The translations under genes and the position numbers were made by a program. A stretch of DNA of 64,000 nt. Source: WRHT01 sp031550525 (GTDB lineage Bacteria; Desulfobacterota; Desulfovibrionia; Desulfovibrionales; Desulfovibrionaceae). The notes under the pieces were generated by a model. That model did no database searches and was not told where the DNA came from. It worked only from the letters and a program-made list of their open reading frames with translations. The DNA lies in NCBI GenBank assembly GCA_031550525.1, contig JAVBON010000006.1, positions 1-64,000 of the forward strand. The letters are read 5' to 3'. This document shows positions 39,639 to 48,308 of the stretch, one piece after another (position 1 is the first letter of the stretch; the number at the start of each line of letters is the position of its first letter).

Positions 39639-42095
39639 TTACAGGCGCAACAAGCTTTTGGCAACCCGCACCGCTTCCACTGCATCCGCCGCCACCCCGT
39701 GCGCGCCTATGCTTTGCGCGAAACCTGGCGTTACCACGGCGCCGCCCACCATAACCTTTATATCGCCCAGCCCGCGCTTTTGCAGCAGGTTAAGGGTGTC
39801 GCCCATGCGCACCATGGTTGTGGTCATGAGGGCGGAAAGGCCTATTAGCGCCGCTCCCTGCTCCACGGCGGCATTAACTATGTCTTCAGCTTTCACGTCC
39901 TTGCCCAGATCTATTACTTCAAAACCGTGGTTGCCGAGCATAAGGTTGACAATGTTTTTGCCTATATCGTGTATATCGCCTTCCACCGTTGCCATTACCA
40001 CCTTGTGGCGCTCTTGGGCGTGCCCGTCCTGCTCCAGCAACGGGCGCAAGCGGGCAAAGGCTGCCTGCATGGTCTCAGCGGAGCGTAAAAGCTGCGGCAA
40101 AAAATATTCCTTGCGCTCGTAACGCGCCCCTACCTCGGTAATGCCTGGTATCAACTGGCCGTTCACCATATCAAAGGGGGCTACCCCCTGGGCCAGAGCC
40201 TTTTCCACCAGCGGGAGCACTTCTTCGCGCAGCCCTGCAATAACAGCCTGCTGCAAGGTCATCTCGCCAGAGGTTTTAACGGGCGCTCCGCCAGCGCCGC
40301 CCTGGGCCTGGCCTTGCCCGCCCGCGCTCCAGCCGGAATAGCGCGATATGAAAAACGACGCGTCCTTATCTTTGCCCAGCAGCAGGTTGGCCGTGGCCGC
40401 CGCCTCGCTTATATAACGGCTGCCGGGGTTGGCAATGCTGGCCGAAAGCCCCACGGCGGCGCCCATGCTGAGAAAATGCGCGTTAACAAGCTCGCGGGCA
40501 GGAAGCCCGAAGGATATGTTGGATAACCCTGAAACAGTGGGCAACTTCAAGGTTTCGGTGCAGTAACGTATAAACTTGATGCATTCAACCGCTGCTTCAG
40601 ATTTTGCGGATACCGACAGAACTAAAGCATCCACCATGGCCAAACGGCGCGGAATACGCAGTTTATCCATTTCTTCAAGTAAAGCTTCAACTATTGCAAT
40701 GCGCTCTTCCGCCGTTACCGGCAGCTTTTTTCCTTTAAGGGGCAGCAAGATAAAAGGCGCGCCAAAATCGCGGCATACAGGCCCAAGCTGTTCCATGCGG
40801 CCCGGCTCGCCGCTTATGGAGTTTACCAAAGCCGAAGCCGGGTAAAACTCCAAAGCTGCCGCAATGGCGCCCGCATTGGAAGAATCCAGCGAGAGCGGTA
40901 TCTGGCAGCGGGAAACAAGGCTGGATACAAGGGCGGGCAAAACCGCTGTCTCATCCACCATGGGCGCGCCCACGTTCACATCCAGCACCTGCGCGCCGGC
41001 TTCAATTTGTTCATCGGCAAAATGCAGGGCCTGGGCCAGGCTTCCGGCAGCCAGCTCGGCTGAAAGCTGCTTTTTACCGGTGGGGTTGATGCGCTCGCCT
41101 ATAATGCAAAAGGGTTGGCCCGCGCCTATGCGCACCAGCCCGGAACGGGTGGTGAGAGAAATAAACCCGCTCGTATCGGCAGTGGGCGTTGTTCTTACCT
41201 CCAGGCGCGAAACCGCCTGGCGCAAAGCCGCTATATGCTCCGGCGTTGTGCCGCAGCAACCGCCCAAAAGCCGCGCGCCCATGGCGGCGAAACAGCTTGT
41301 AATTTCAGCAAATGGCGTTGGGCCAAGACGGAACACAGTTTTTCCGTCAACAAGCTCCGGCAGCCCAGCGTTGGGCTGCACCAGCACAGGCGCAGGAGAA
41401 GAGGCCAAAAGGCGCTCCGCCGCTTCACGTATTTGCTCCGGCCCGGCGCTGCAGTTGGTGGCGATTATGTCTACGCCAAGGTTGGCAAGGGTGGCGGCGC
41501 ACACCTCCGGGCCGGATCCTGTAAGGGTTGCCCCGGCCTCAAAGGTCATGGATACGGATATGGGCAGGCCGCACACGCGGCGAGCCGCAATAACAGCGGC
41601 TCTGGCTTCGGCCAGGTCAATCTGGGTCTCAATTTGCAACAAATCGACGCCGCCGGCCACCAGCCCTTTTATTTGCGCGGCAAAGGCGTCCACAAGCTCA
41701 TTAAAGGACAGTTCGCCCAAGGGGCGCAAAAATTTTCCGGTGGGGCCTATGCTGCCCGCCACAAATATCTTTCTGCCGCTTTTAGCGCCTTCGGCATCAG
41801 CGGCATTTTTGGCCAGAGTTGCCATTTTACGGTTAAAATCGGCTGTATCCAGCCCGGCAGGCAGCTTAAAAGGGTTGCCCCCAAAGGTATTGGTGGTAAG
41901 TACATCCGCCCCGGACGCGGCATAGTCGGCATGCACGCCCTGCAATATATCCGGCCTTTCCAGGCAGAATACCTCAGGGCTTACGCCGGAAGTAAGCCCG
42001 CGCGCCTGCAGCATGGTGCCTATGCCGCCGTCAAAAAAAAGAACCCTGCTGCCGTGCAATGCTTCCAAAAATGCGCTTTTAGCGGAACTAGCCAC
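39639..42095 (-). CDS. metH: Cobalamin-dependent methionine synthase, short form
   Basis: Transfers a methyl group from methyltetrahydrofolate through B12 to homocysteine. 818 residues: homocysteine domain (1 to about 295) with the zinc cysteines C215, C280 and C281, pterin domain (about 315-580), a Gly/Gln-rich linker, then the B12 cap and binding domain (about 605-818) with the axial-ligand motif DIHDIGKN (His709). The SAM-binding reactivation domain of the E. coli enzyme is absent, so a separate activator is needed. The start is GTG 42095 with GAGGT upstream. No cobalamin or SAM riboswitch is evident upstream. Confidence 0.95.
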   Translation of the reverse strand: MASSAKSAFLEALHGSRVLFFDGGIGTMLQARGLTSGVSPEVFCLERPDILQGVHADYAASGADVLTTNTFGGNPFKLPAGLDTADFNRKMATLAKNAADAEGAKSGRKIFVAGSIGPTGKFLRPLGELSFNELVDAFAAQIKGLVAGGVDLLQIETQIDLAEARAAVIAARRVCGLPISVSMTFEAGATLTGSGPEVCAATLANLGVDIIATNCSAGPEQIREAAERLLASSPAPVLVQPNAGLPELVDGKTVFRLGPTPFAEITSCFAAMGARLLGGCCGTTPEHIAALRQAVSRLEVRTTPTADTSGFISLTTRSGLVRIGAGQPFCIIGERINPTGKKQLSAELAAGSLAQALHFADEQIEAGAQVLDVNVGAPMVDETAVLPALVSSLVSRCQIPLSLDSSNAGAIAAALEFYPASALVNSISGEPGRMEQLGPVCRDFGAPFILLPLKGKKLPVTAEERIAIVEALLEEMDKLRIPRRLAMVDALVLSVSAKSEAAVECIKFIRYCTETLKLPTVSGLSNISFGLPARELVNAHFLSMGAAVGLSASIANPGSRYISEAAATANLLLGKDKDASFFISRYSGWSAGGQGQAQGGAGGAPVKTSGEMTLQQAVIAGLREEVLPLVEKALAQGVAPFDMVNGQLIPGITEVGARYERKEYFLPQLLRSAETMQAAFARLRPLLEQDGHAQERHKVVMATVEGDIHDIGKNIVNLMLGNHGFEVIDLGKDVKAEDIVNAAVEQGAALIGLSALMTTTMVRMGDTLNLLQKRGLGDIKVMVGGAVVTPGFAQSIGAHGVAADAVEAVRVAKSLLRL

Positions 42096-42241
42096 ATTTA
42101 CCTCTCATTTTAACAGCGTGAACTATGCGCGGCCAAAGCATACTGCATGGCCTGAATATCATAATCAACTGAAATGCAATTACTTTTGTTAATACGGCCC
42201 GTTTTGCGGGCCGTTACGCGCGAAAAGATTTAACAATATAC

Positions 42242-42280
42242 TTGCAACAAAAGCACGCAAGTTCATATAGTATGAACTTG
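42242..42280 (+). promoter_or_regulatory. Promoter with overlapping palindromic operator before rpoH
   Basis: TTGCAA (42242-42247) and TATAGT (42266-42271) lie 18 bases apart. The perfect palindrome CAAGTTCATA, TAG, TATGAACTTG (42258-42280) covers the -10 element, the usual arrangement of a repressor site. A second possible promoter (TTGAAA at 42300, TATACT at 42321, 15-base spacing) lies downstream, closer to the gene. An 8-bp hairpin (42194-42214) is the only other feature of the 42096-42394 gap. Confidence 0.5.
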
Positions 42281-42394
42281 CTGTTAATACTTAAAAACCT
42301 TGAAAAGAACAAACAAAAAGTATACTTCTAACACTATTGCCGCCGGAAACAGTTGTTTGCACATTTGCCCGGAGGCGTAAAAGCAGTATTATTT

Positions 42395-43582
42395 ATGAAA
42401 ACAACAGAAATTACGGCATCTAAAACACTAAAGCGAGCTGTTTCTTCAAATAAAAGCAAAAGCGCACCTGATAAAAAAGGTAAAGATGAAAAAAAAACTT
42501 TACCCGATTCTGCTCTTGAGGCCGAACTGCTGGACGCGCCTGACGCCGATGCCGACGACGGGGCCGAAGAGGCCCTGACCGAAGATTTTTCCAACGAGGC
42601 CATGTCTGACCTGGCCCCCTTGGAAGGCGAGCTTGAGTTTGGCGACGATACAAAGGCCCTGCCTTATGCGGAGCTGGACTCAAGCACTTTGCCGCAAATT
42701 GCCGGGAGCAGTTCAGTACGGGTGCGCGACAGCCTGCATTTGTATTTGCAGGAAATAAGCCGCTTTCCAATGCTCCAGCCAGATGAGGAACTTAGCCTGG
42801 CCCGCAGGGTGCGCGAAAATGGCGACCCGGATGCGGCCTTCAGGCTGGTTTCTTCGCATTTGCGCCTGGTTGTGCGCATTGCCATGGATTTTCAGCGCCG
42901 CTGGATGCAAAACGTGCTGGACCTTATTCAGGAGGGCAACGTAGGCCTTGTGCGCGCCGTAAGCAAATTTGACCCGGAAAAAGGCATAAAATTTTCCTAT
43001 TACGCCGCCTTTTGGATAAAAGCCTATATCCTTAAATTTATTATGGATAACTGGCGCATGGTCAAAATAGGCACCACCCAGGCCCAACGCAAGCTTTTTT
43101 ACAACCTGAACAAGGAACGCCAAAGGCTTATATCACAGGGGTTTGATCCTGATGCCGCCACGCTTTCCAAAAACCTGAACGTTACCGAAGATCAGATTGT
43201 GGAAATGCAGCAGCGCATGGATGCGACGGATATGTCGCTCAATCTGCCGGTTAATACCGATGAGCCCTCCGGCGCCACGCGCATGGATTACCTGCCGGCG
43301 CTGGGCCCCGGCATTGAAGATACCCTTGCCAACGGTGAAATAGCCAAAATGGTGCAAGGCAGGCTTGCCAGCCTTGTGCCTCTTCTTTCGGACAAAGAGC
43401 AGTACATACTGCAAAACAGGCTGCTTACAGACGAGCCCATAACCCTGCGCGAAATAGGCGAAAGGTATGATATTACCCGCGAAAGAGTGCGCCAGATTGA
43501 GGCAAGGCTCCTGCAAAAAATCAGAGATCACCTGTTCAAGAACATAAAAGACTTCTCCGAAGACTGGATAAACCAGCACTAA
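42395..43582 (+). CDS. rpoH: RNA polymerase sigma-32 factor RpoH with long acidic N-terminus
   Basis: Alternative sigma factor for heat-shock genes. 395 residues, about 110 longer than the E. coli protein. Residues 1-95 are a low-complexity, first Lys-rich then Asp/Glu-rich extension. Region 2 follows (DLIQEGNVGLVRAVSKFD; KFSYYAAFWIKAYI), then the RpoH-specific box QRKLFYNLNKERQRL, and region 4.2 (TLREIGERYDITRERVRQIE). A GGAGG lies 19 bases before ATG 42395, too far for a normal start, and no better start is seen, so translation may be controlled by leader folding. The TPR lipoprotein gene follows 12 bases later. Confidence 0.92.
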   Translation: MKTTEITASKTLKRAVSSNKSKSAPDKKGKDEKKTLPDSALEAELLDAPDADADDGAEEALTEDFSNEAMSDLAPLEGELEFGDDTKALPYAELDSSTLPQIAGSSSVRVRDSLHLYLQEISRFPMLQPDEELSLARRVRENGDPDAAFRLVSSHLRLVVRIAMDFQRRWMQNVLDLIQEGNVGLVRAVSKFDPEKGIKFSYYAAFWIKAYILKFIMDNWRMVKIGTTQAQRKLFYNLNKERQRLISQGFDPDAATLSKNLNVTEDQIVEMQQRMDATDMSLNLPVNTDEPSGATRMDYLPALGPGIEDTLANGEIAKMVQGRLASLVPLLSDKEQYILQNRLLTDEPITLREIGERYDITRERVRQIEARLLQKIRDHLFKNIKDFSEDWINQH

Positions 43583-43594
43583 GGTTTGCTCAAT

Positions 43595-45394
43595 ATGACA
43601 ATTGCTTATTCCGGAACGAAAGCTCCAGACGGGTTCGGCCTTTCGCAACATAAAGCCGCGCTGTTGCGCCGCGGCATTTTTTGCGCCGGGCTTGCGCTGT
43701 TTTTGGCCCTGCCTGGTTGCTCGTTGTTCGGGCCGTCCGACCCCAAAACAGAGCCAGACGCTCTGCACGGCCCTGCCGATACGCAGCTTAGCCCCGAGGC
43801 CGCGCTTACTTACAAGCACCTGGTGCTCAACGAATCGCTCAGTAAAGGCGACCAGGAAATGGCGCTGCAAACGGTGCAGGAGCTTTTGGAGCTTGCGCCG
43901 TCTCCCGAGCTTTATGGCCAGGCCGTGATGATTTTAGACCAGAACAACATGCCGCAAGAGGCCCTGCACATGGCGCGCAGCGGAGCCATAGCCTACCATG
44001 ATGACTTTGGCCTGCACATGCTGCTGGCAGAACTGCTGGAGCGGCAAGGCAACATAGACGATGCCCTGGGCGTGCTGGGTAATTTTGCCCTGCGCTATAA
44101 AAACGCGCCTGCCGTAAAAGACGATAAAAGCATGGCGGAGCTGACCGCCCTGCGCCAGTTTGCCGTTTTTATGATGCTGGACAACCAGCGTTTTGATGCC
44201 GCCTCGTCCTACCTTGCCGCCGTTCCGGCAAACGAGCGCTCCGCCGTGCTCAGGTACTATGAGGTGCTTATACTGCGCCACAACAAGCAAAATCAGGCCG
44301 CGCGCAAAAAGCTGTATGACATTGTAAAGGAATACCCCGATTTTACCGACGGCTGGCTTACCCTGGCTCAGGATATGGAAAAGGCGCAGGATTATAAAAA
44401 CGCCGTGGGGTTTTATAAAAAAGCCCTTGAAAGCGCCCCTGTGCCGGAAATTTTTCTGCGCCTGCTGCAAGCCAGAATAAAGGCTGGCGAAAACCAGACC
44501 GCCATGCGGCAGGTTTTGGAAACGCCCATTACCCCAGAGTTGAAACTGCGCTCCGCCCTGCTGTTTATGGACAACAAACAATATGCCAACGCCAAAAAGG
44601 TGCTGTTATCCATACAGAACGATCCGGCTGTGGCCGATGACGTAACGCTGTATATGGGTATGATCGCCTATGACACCGGCGAGAACATGCAAGAAGCCCT
44701 TGCGGCCATGCAGGATATATCACTGGACGCGCCCAACCGCGCCCGCATGCTTTATTTGAAGACTATCCTGCACCTGCGGCTTAACGATTACACCCAAGCC
44801 TATGAATCCGGCAAAACCCTGCGTGACGAGTACCCGGCAAGCAAAGATAACTGGGCGCTGCTGGCCGAATTGTCCATGGCGGCCAAAAAGTATGCCGAGG
44901 CAGAGGCCATAAGCCGCGAAGCGCTGGAACAATGGCCGGACGATGTATCCCTTATGTATTCTTTAGCCATGAGCTTGAACTTTCAGAAAAAAACCGACGA
45001 ATCCATCAGCATGCTAGAGGAAATACTGGTTCTGGACAGTAATAACGTCATGGCCATGAACGCCTTGGGCTATACTCTGGCGGAGAACAGGCGCGAGCTT
45101 GGCCGCGCTTTGGCCCTGATTACCGAAGCGTTGGAGCGCCAGCCGGAAAACGTCGGTATTCTTGACTCCCTGGCTTGGGCGCATTATCAGATGGGCAATT
45201 ACAAAGAGGCTTGGAGCGCCATAAAGAAATGCGCGGCCAAAGGCACCAGCGACGCCATTATTTGGGAACATTACGGCGACATAGCTCTTGCCCTTGGCGA
45301 CAAAAACGCCGCCGCCATGGGCTACCGGCGCGCTCTGGAGCTTGACCCGGACAATTATCAGGAAATTCGCAAAAAACTCGAAATGCTGAGGTAG
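43595..45394 (+). CDS. TPR-repeat lipoprotein
   Basis: 599 residues. A lipoprotein signal with lipobox ALPGC (Cys about residue 42), then tetratricopeptide repeats through to the C-terminus. The clearest repeats are around 430-600 (for example LAMSLNFQKKTDESISMLEEIL and DSLAWAHYQMGNYKEAWSAIKK). It is probably anchored to the outer membrane and acts as a protein-interaction scaffold, like proteins of assembly or secretion complexes. It follows rpoH by 12 bases and precedes another lipoprotein gene by 3 bases, so all are co-transcribed. Confidence 0.85.
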   Translation: MTIAYSGTKAPDGFGLSQHKAALLRRGIFCAGLALFLALPGCSLFGPSDPKTEPDALHGPADTQLSPEAALTYKHLVLNESLSKGDQEMALQTVQELLELAPSPELYGQAVMILDQNNMPQEALHMARSGAIAYHDDFGLHMLLAELLERQGNIDDALGVLGNFALRYKNAPAVKDDKSMAELTALRQFAVFMMLDNQRFDAASSYLAAVPANERSAVLRYYEVLILRHNKQNQAARKKLYDIVKEYPDFTDGWLTLAQDMEKAQDYKNAVGFYKKALESAPVPEIFLRLLQARIKAGENQTAMRQVLETPITPELKLRSALLFMDNKQYANAKKVLLSIQNDPAVADDVTLYMGMIAYDTGENMQEALAAMQDISLDAPNRARMLYLKTILHLRLNDYTQAYESGKTLRDEYPASKDNWALLAELSMAAKKYAEAEAISREALEQWPDDVSLMYSLAMSLNFQKKTDESISMLEEILVLDSNNVMAMNALGYTLAENRRELGRALALITEALERQPENVGILDSLAWAHYQMGNYKEAWSAIKKCAAKGTSDAIIWEHYGDIALALGDKNAAAMGYRRALELDPDNYQEIRKKLEMLR

Positions 45395-45397
45395 CAC

Positions 45398-46300
45398 ATG
45401 CAAAGCCCATTCATACCACCTTCAACCCCACGGCTAAAATATGCCGCATGGGGCAACTCCGTATCCGTGTTCAGCCGCTGCTGCCTGCTGCTTATAACGT
45501 TGCTGGCCCTTGCCGGTTGCCCAGGCCCCGCGCAAACCGATCTGGATCACGACCTGGGCCAGGGCAGTTGGGTGAATCTGGAAAACATCAGCAACAAAGC
45601 GCGCCAGGCCAGCGGGCCTTATAACTCCAGCATCAGCTTCCGTCTGACCATGCCGGAGGAAAGCTATATGTTGGGCGCGTACATATGGAGCAACAATACC
45701 CTTACCGCCCAGCACCCACTGCGCCTTGATCTGCAAAGCACCGTGGGCAGCACCGTGGCAAAAATGAAAGAAGAGCCGGATTATTTTCTGCTGTTCGATG
45801 TAAAGAGCAACTCCGCCATAGTAAGCAGGAGCGCCGAAGAGGCCCTTGCAAGCATACGCATGCCCATGCCGTTTATGCTGGGCGATCTCTCGCTGCTGCT
45901 CAACGGGCGCTACCTGGAGTTTTTTACCGAGGGAGAGGCGCAAAAACCACAGCTTTATGCCACTACTCCGGAGAAACAAAGCATCTTTAAAATAGAGAGC
46001 GGTAAAAAGGCCGGTTATCTCACCATTAACGCCAAGGGCTACCCTGTTTTGTGGGAATCGGCCTCAAGCGGCTGGAGCATGGAGCTTAATTACCAGGACG
46101 TAACAACACTGGTGGCAAATGTTACCCCTCTGCCCGGCCCTAACCGCATAACCATAAAGAACGCGCAAGGTTATTCCGTAGCCATGCAGGTAAAAAGCCT
46201 GAAAAAGCTGCCACGCGCCTTTACCGAAAAGCAGCTTGAGCTTCTAATACCCACCGGCGCTAACGTGCGCGAACTTAAAACCGCGCAACCACAAAATTAA
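45398..46300 (+). CDS. Lipoprotein, possibly LolB-like
   Basis: 300 residues. A signal with a hydrophobic stretch LLLITLLALAGC (lipobox Cys about 41), followed by a predominantly beta-strand region with alternating hydrophobics to the end, compatible with the half-barrel of LolA/LolB lipoprotein carriers. In E. coli lolB sits beside ispE and prs, which are also in this cluster. There is no decisive sequence motif, so LolB is a tentative suggestion. It starts three bases after the TPR gene. Confidence 0.6.
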   Translation: MQSPFIPPSTPRLKYAAWGNSVSVFSRCCLLLITLLALAGCPGPAQTDLDHDLGQGSWVNLENISNKARQASGPYNSSISFRLTMPEESYMLGAYIWSNNTLTAQHPLRLDLQSTVGSTVAKMKEEPDYFLLFDVKSNSAIVSRSAEEALASIRMPMPFMLGDLSLLLNGRYLEFFTEGEAQKPQLYATTPEKQSIFKIESGKKAGYLTINAKGYPVLWESASSGWSMELNYQDVTTLVANVTPLPGPNRITIKNAQGYSVAMQVKSLKKLPRAFTEKQLELLIPTGANVRELKTAQPQN

Positions 46301-46315
46301 TAAGGCGGTAAGGCA

Positions 46316-46765
46316 ATGTCCGGCAAAAGCACTACTATTTTTATAGGTTCAGATCATGCTGGCTTCGCGCTTAAAACCGCCATTGTTGCGGATTTGCAAG
46401 CCAAAGGCCTGACGGTTGAAGATATGGGCACGCATTCGCTTGAAAGTTGCGACTACCCGGAGGCCGCGCATAAAGTGTGCGAAGCGGTGCTGGCCAACGA
46501 TGCGCGCGGCATTCTTATTTGCGGCACAGGCATTGGCATGTCCATTGCCGCAAACCGCCATAAAGGCATACGGGCAGCCACATGCACGCACGAATTTCAC
46601 GTCAGGGCCACCAGGGCGCACAATAACGCCAACGTGCTGTGTTTGGGCGAAAGGGTCACTGCCGCCGGGCTGGCCATGGATCTGGTAAAACTGTTCATGG
46701 AAACGCCCTATGAAGGCGGGCGGCATGCCAGACGCGTGGCTTTGATTGAAAAGCCTTTTGAATAG
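46316..46765 (+). CDS. rpiB: Ribose-5-phosphate isomerase B
   Basis: Interconverts ribose 5-phosphate and ribulose 5-phosphate. 149 residues with FIGSDHAGFALK (about 9-20), the active-site cysteine in ILICGTGIGMSIAANR (about 64-79), and TCTHEFHVRATRAHNNANVLCLGERV. It lies 15 bases after the lipoprotein gene and 70 bases before cysS. Together with prs and glpX it makes this cluster rich in pentose and hexose phosphate genes. Confidence 0.95.
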   Translation: MSGKSTTIFIGSDHAGFALKTAIVADLQAKGLTVEDMGTHSLESCDYPEAAHKVCEAVLANDARGILICGTGIGMSIAANRHKGIRAATCTHEFHVRATRAHNNANVLCLGERVTAAGLAMDLVKLFMETPYEGGRHARRVALIEKPFE

Positions 46766-46835
46766 TCACAAACAAAAACTTACGCAAACCCATTCGCCCA
46801 GCGCGTAAAATTTCCGTCCAGTTAGTGGAGAATAC

Positions 46836-48293
46836 ATGCAATTATACAACACAATGTCCCGCAAAAAAGAAGAGTTCACGCCCGTGCGCGCGGGCAAGGT
46901 AAACATGTACGTGTGCGGCATTACCGCCTACGACTACAGCCACATAGGCCATGCCCGTTCCGCCGTCGTGTTTGACGTGCTGGTGCGCTACCTGCGCTAT
47001 TTGGGGCTGGATGTTACTTTTATACGCAACTTTACGGATGTGGATGACAAGATTATCAACCGCGCCAATCAGGAAGGCGCCTCCTGGACCGACATTGTGG
47101 GCAAGTACATAGGCGCATTTCATGAAGATATGGACAAACTTGGCGTGCTGCGCGCCGATTTTGAGCCGAAGGCCACCGACCATATCACGGATATGATTAC
47201 ACTATCCCAGGCTCTTATTGACAAAGGGCACGCTTACTCCACGCCCTCGGGCGACGTATACTTTCGGGTGCGCTCCTTTGAAGGCTACGGAAAACTATCC
47301 GGCCGCAGTCTTGACGACATGCAGGCTGGCGCCAGAATAGCCCCCGGTGAGGAAAAAGAAGACCCCATGGACTTTGCCTTATGGAAGGCCGCCAAGCCCG
47401 GCGAGCCTTACTGGGACAGCCCCTGGGGCAAAGGGCGGCCGGGCTGGCATATCGAGTGCTCGGCCATGAGCGAGAAATATATAACGCTGCCGTTGGATAT
47501 ACATGGCGGCGGGCTGGACCTTATCTTCCCCCATCACGAGAACGAAATAGCCCAGAGCGAGGCGGCGCTGGGGCACGAATTCAGCCGCTACTGGGTGCAT
47601 AACGGCTTTGTGCAGGTAAATTCCGAAAAAATGTCCAAATCGCTGGGCAACTTTAAAACCATACGCGATATCCTGGCCTCGTACCTGCCGGAGACGCTGC
47701 GCTTTTTCCTGCTCACCAGGCAGTACCGCTCGCCCATAGATTTCAGCTTTGACGCCATGGACGACGCGGAAAAAAACCTGAAGCGCATTTACCAAAGCCT
47801 TGAGGCCATGCAAGAGGCCTTGCAAAAGGATAAATGGACGCCAGCCAAGCCGGATGCCGCCATTATGGACGAAATAGACAAAACCGCCCGCCTGTGGGCC
47901 GAAAGCATGGAAGACGACCTTAACACCGCCGCCGCCCTTGGGCATATTAACAACCTTGTGCGCCTTGTAAACCGCGTGCTGGAAACAAAAGGCCTTAACA
48001 AAAGCGAGGCCGGGCGAGAAGCCCTTGCCAGATGCTCCAGGCTGTTAAAAGAATGGGGCGTGGTGCTGGGCATATTCGGGCAAGAACCGCAAAAGTTTCT
48101 CGCCGAACTAAAAAATATGCAGATTAGCAGAAAACAGATTGATACAAGCAAGATAGATTCCCTTATTCAACAGCGGCAAGACGCGCGCGCGGCCAAAGAC
48201 TTTACCAGATCGGACGCAATCCGTGACGAGCTTGCCGCCCTTGGCGTGGCCCTGCGCGATACCCCGCAAGGCGTTGTTTGGGAGCTGTTGTAA
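46836..48293 (+). CDS. cysS: Cysteinyl-tRNA synthetase
   Basis: Charges tRNA-Cys. 485 residues, class I fold. The signature HIGH is present as SHIGHARS (about 35-42), zinc ligands are in YVCGITAYD, GWHIECSAMS and HHENEIAQSE, and KMSKS is in SEKMSKSLGN (about 266-275). The C-terminal anticodon-binding domain ends normally (ALRDTPQGVVWELL). TTAGTGGAG is the ribosome binding site. The M48 peptidase gene starts 15 bases downstream. Confidence 0.97.
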   Translation: MQLYNTMSRKKEEFTPVRAGKVNMYVCGITAYDYSHIGHARSAVVFDVLVRYLRYLGLDVTFIRNFTDVDDKIINRANQEGASWTDIVGKYIGAFHEDMDKLGVLRADFEPKATDHITDMITLSQALIDKGHAYSTPSGDVYFRVRSFEGYGKLSGRSLDDMQAGARIAPGEEKEDPMDFALWKAAKPGEPYWDSPWGKGRPGWHIECSAMSEKYITLPLDIHGGGLDLIFPHHENEIAQSEAALGHEFSRYWVHNGFVQVNSEKMSKSLGNFKTIRDILASYLPETLRFFLLTRQYRSPIDFSFDAMDDAEKNLKRIYQSLEAMQEALQKDKWTPAKPDAAIMDEIDKTARLWAESMEDDLNTAAALGHINNLVRLVNRVLETKGLNKSEAGREALARCSRLLKEWGVVLGIFGQEPQKFLAELKNMQISRKQIDTSKIDSLIQQRQDARAAKDFTRSDAIRDELAALGVALRDTPQGVVWELL

Positions 48294-48308
48294 AACGGCG
48301 TATGGAAC

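Noticed and set aside
42096..42394. Cobalamin or SAM riboswitch upstream of metH
   Set aside because: No B12-box-like or SAM-I core could be seen on the minus strand, and GAGGT lies immediately before the metH start with little leader structure visible.
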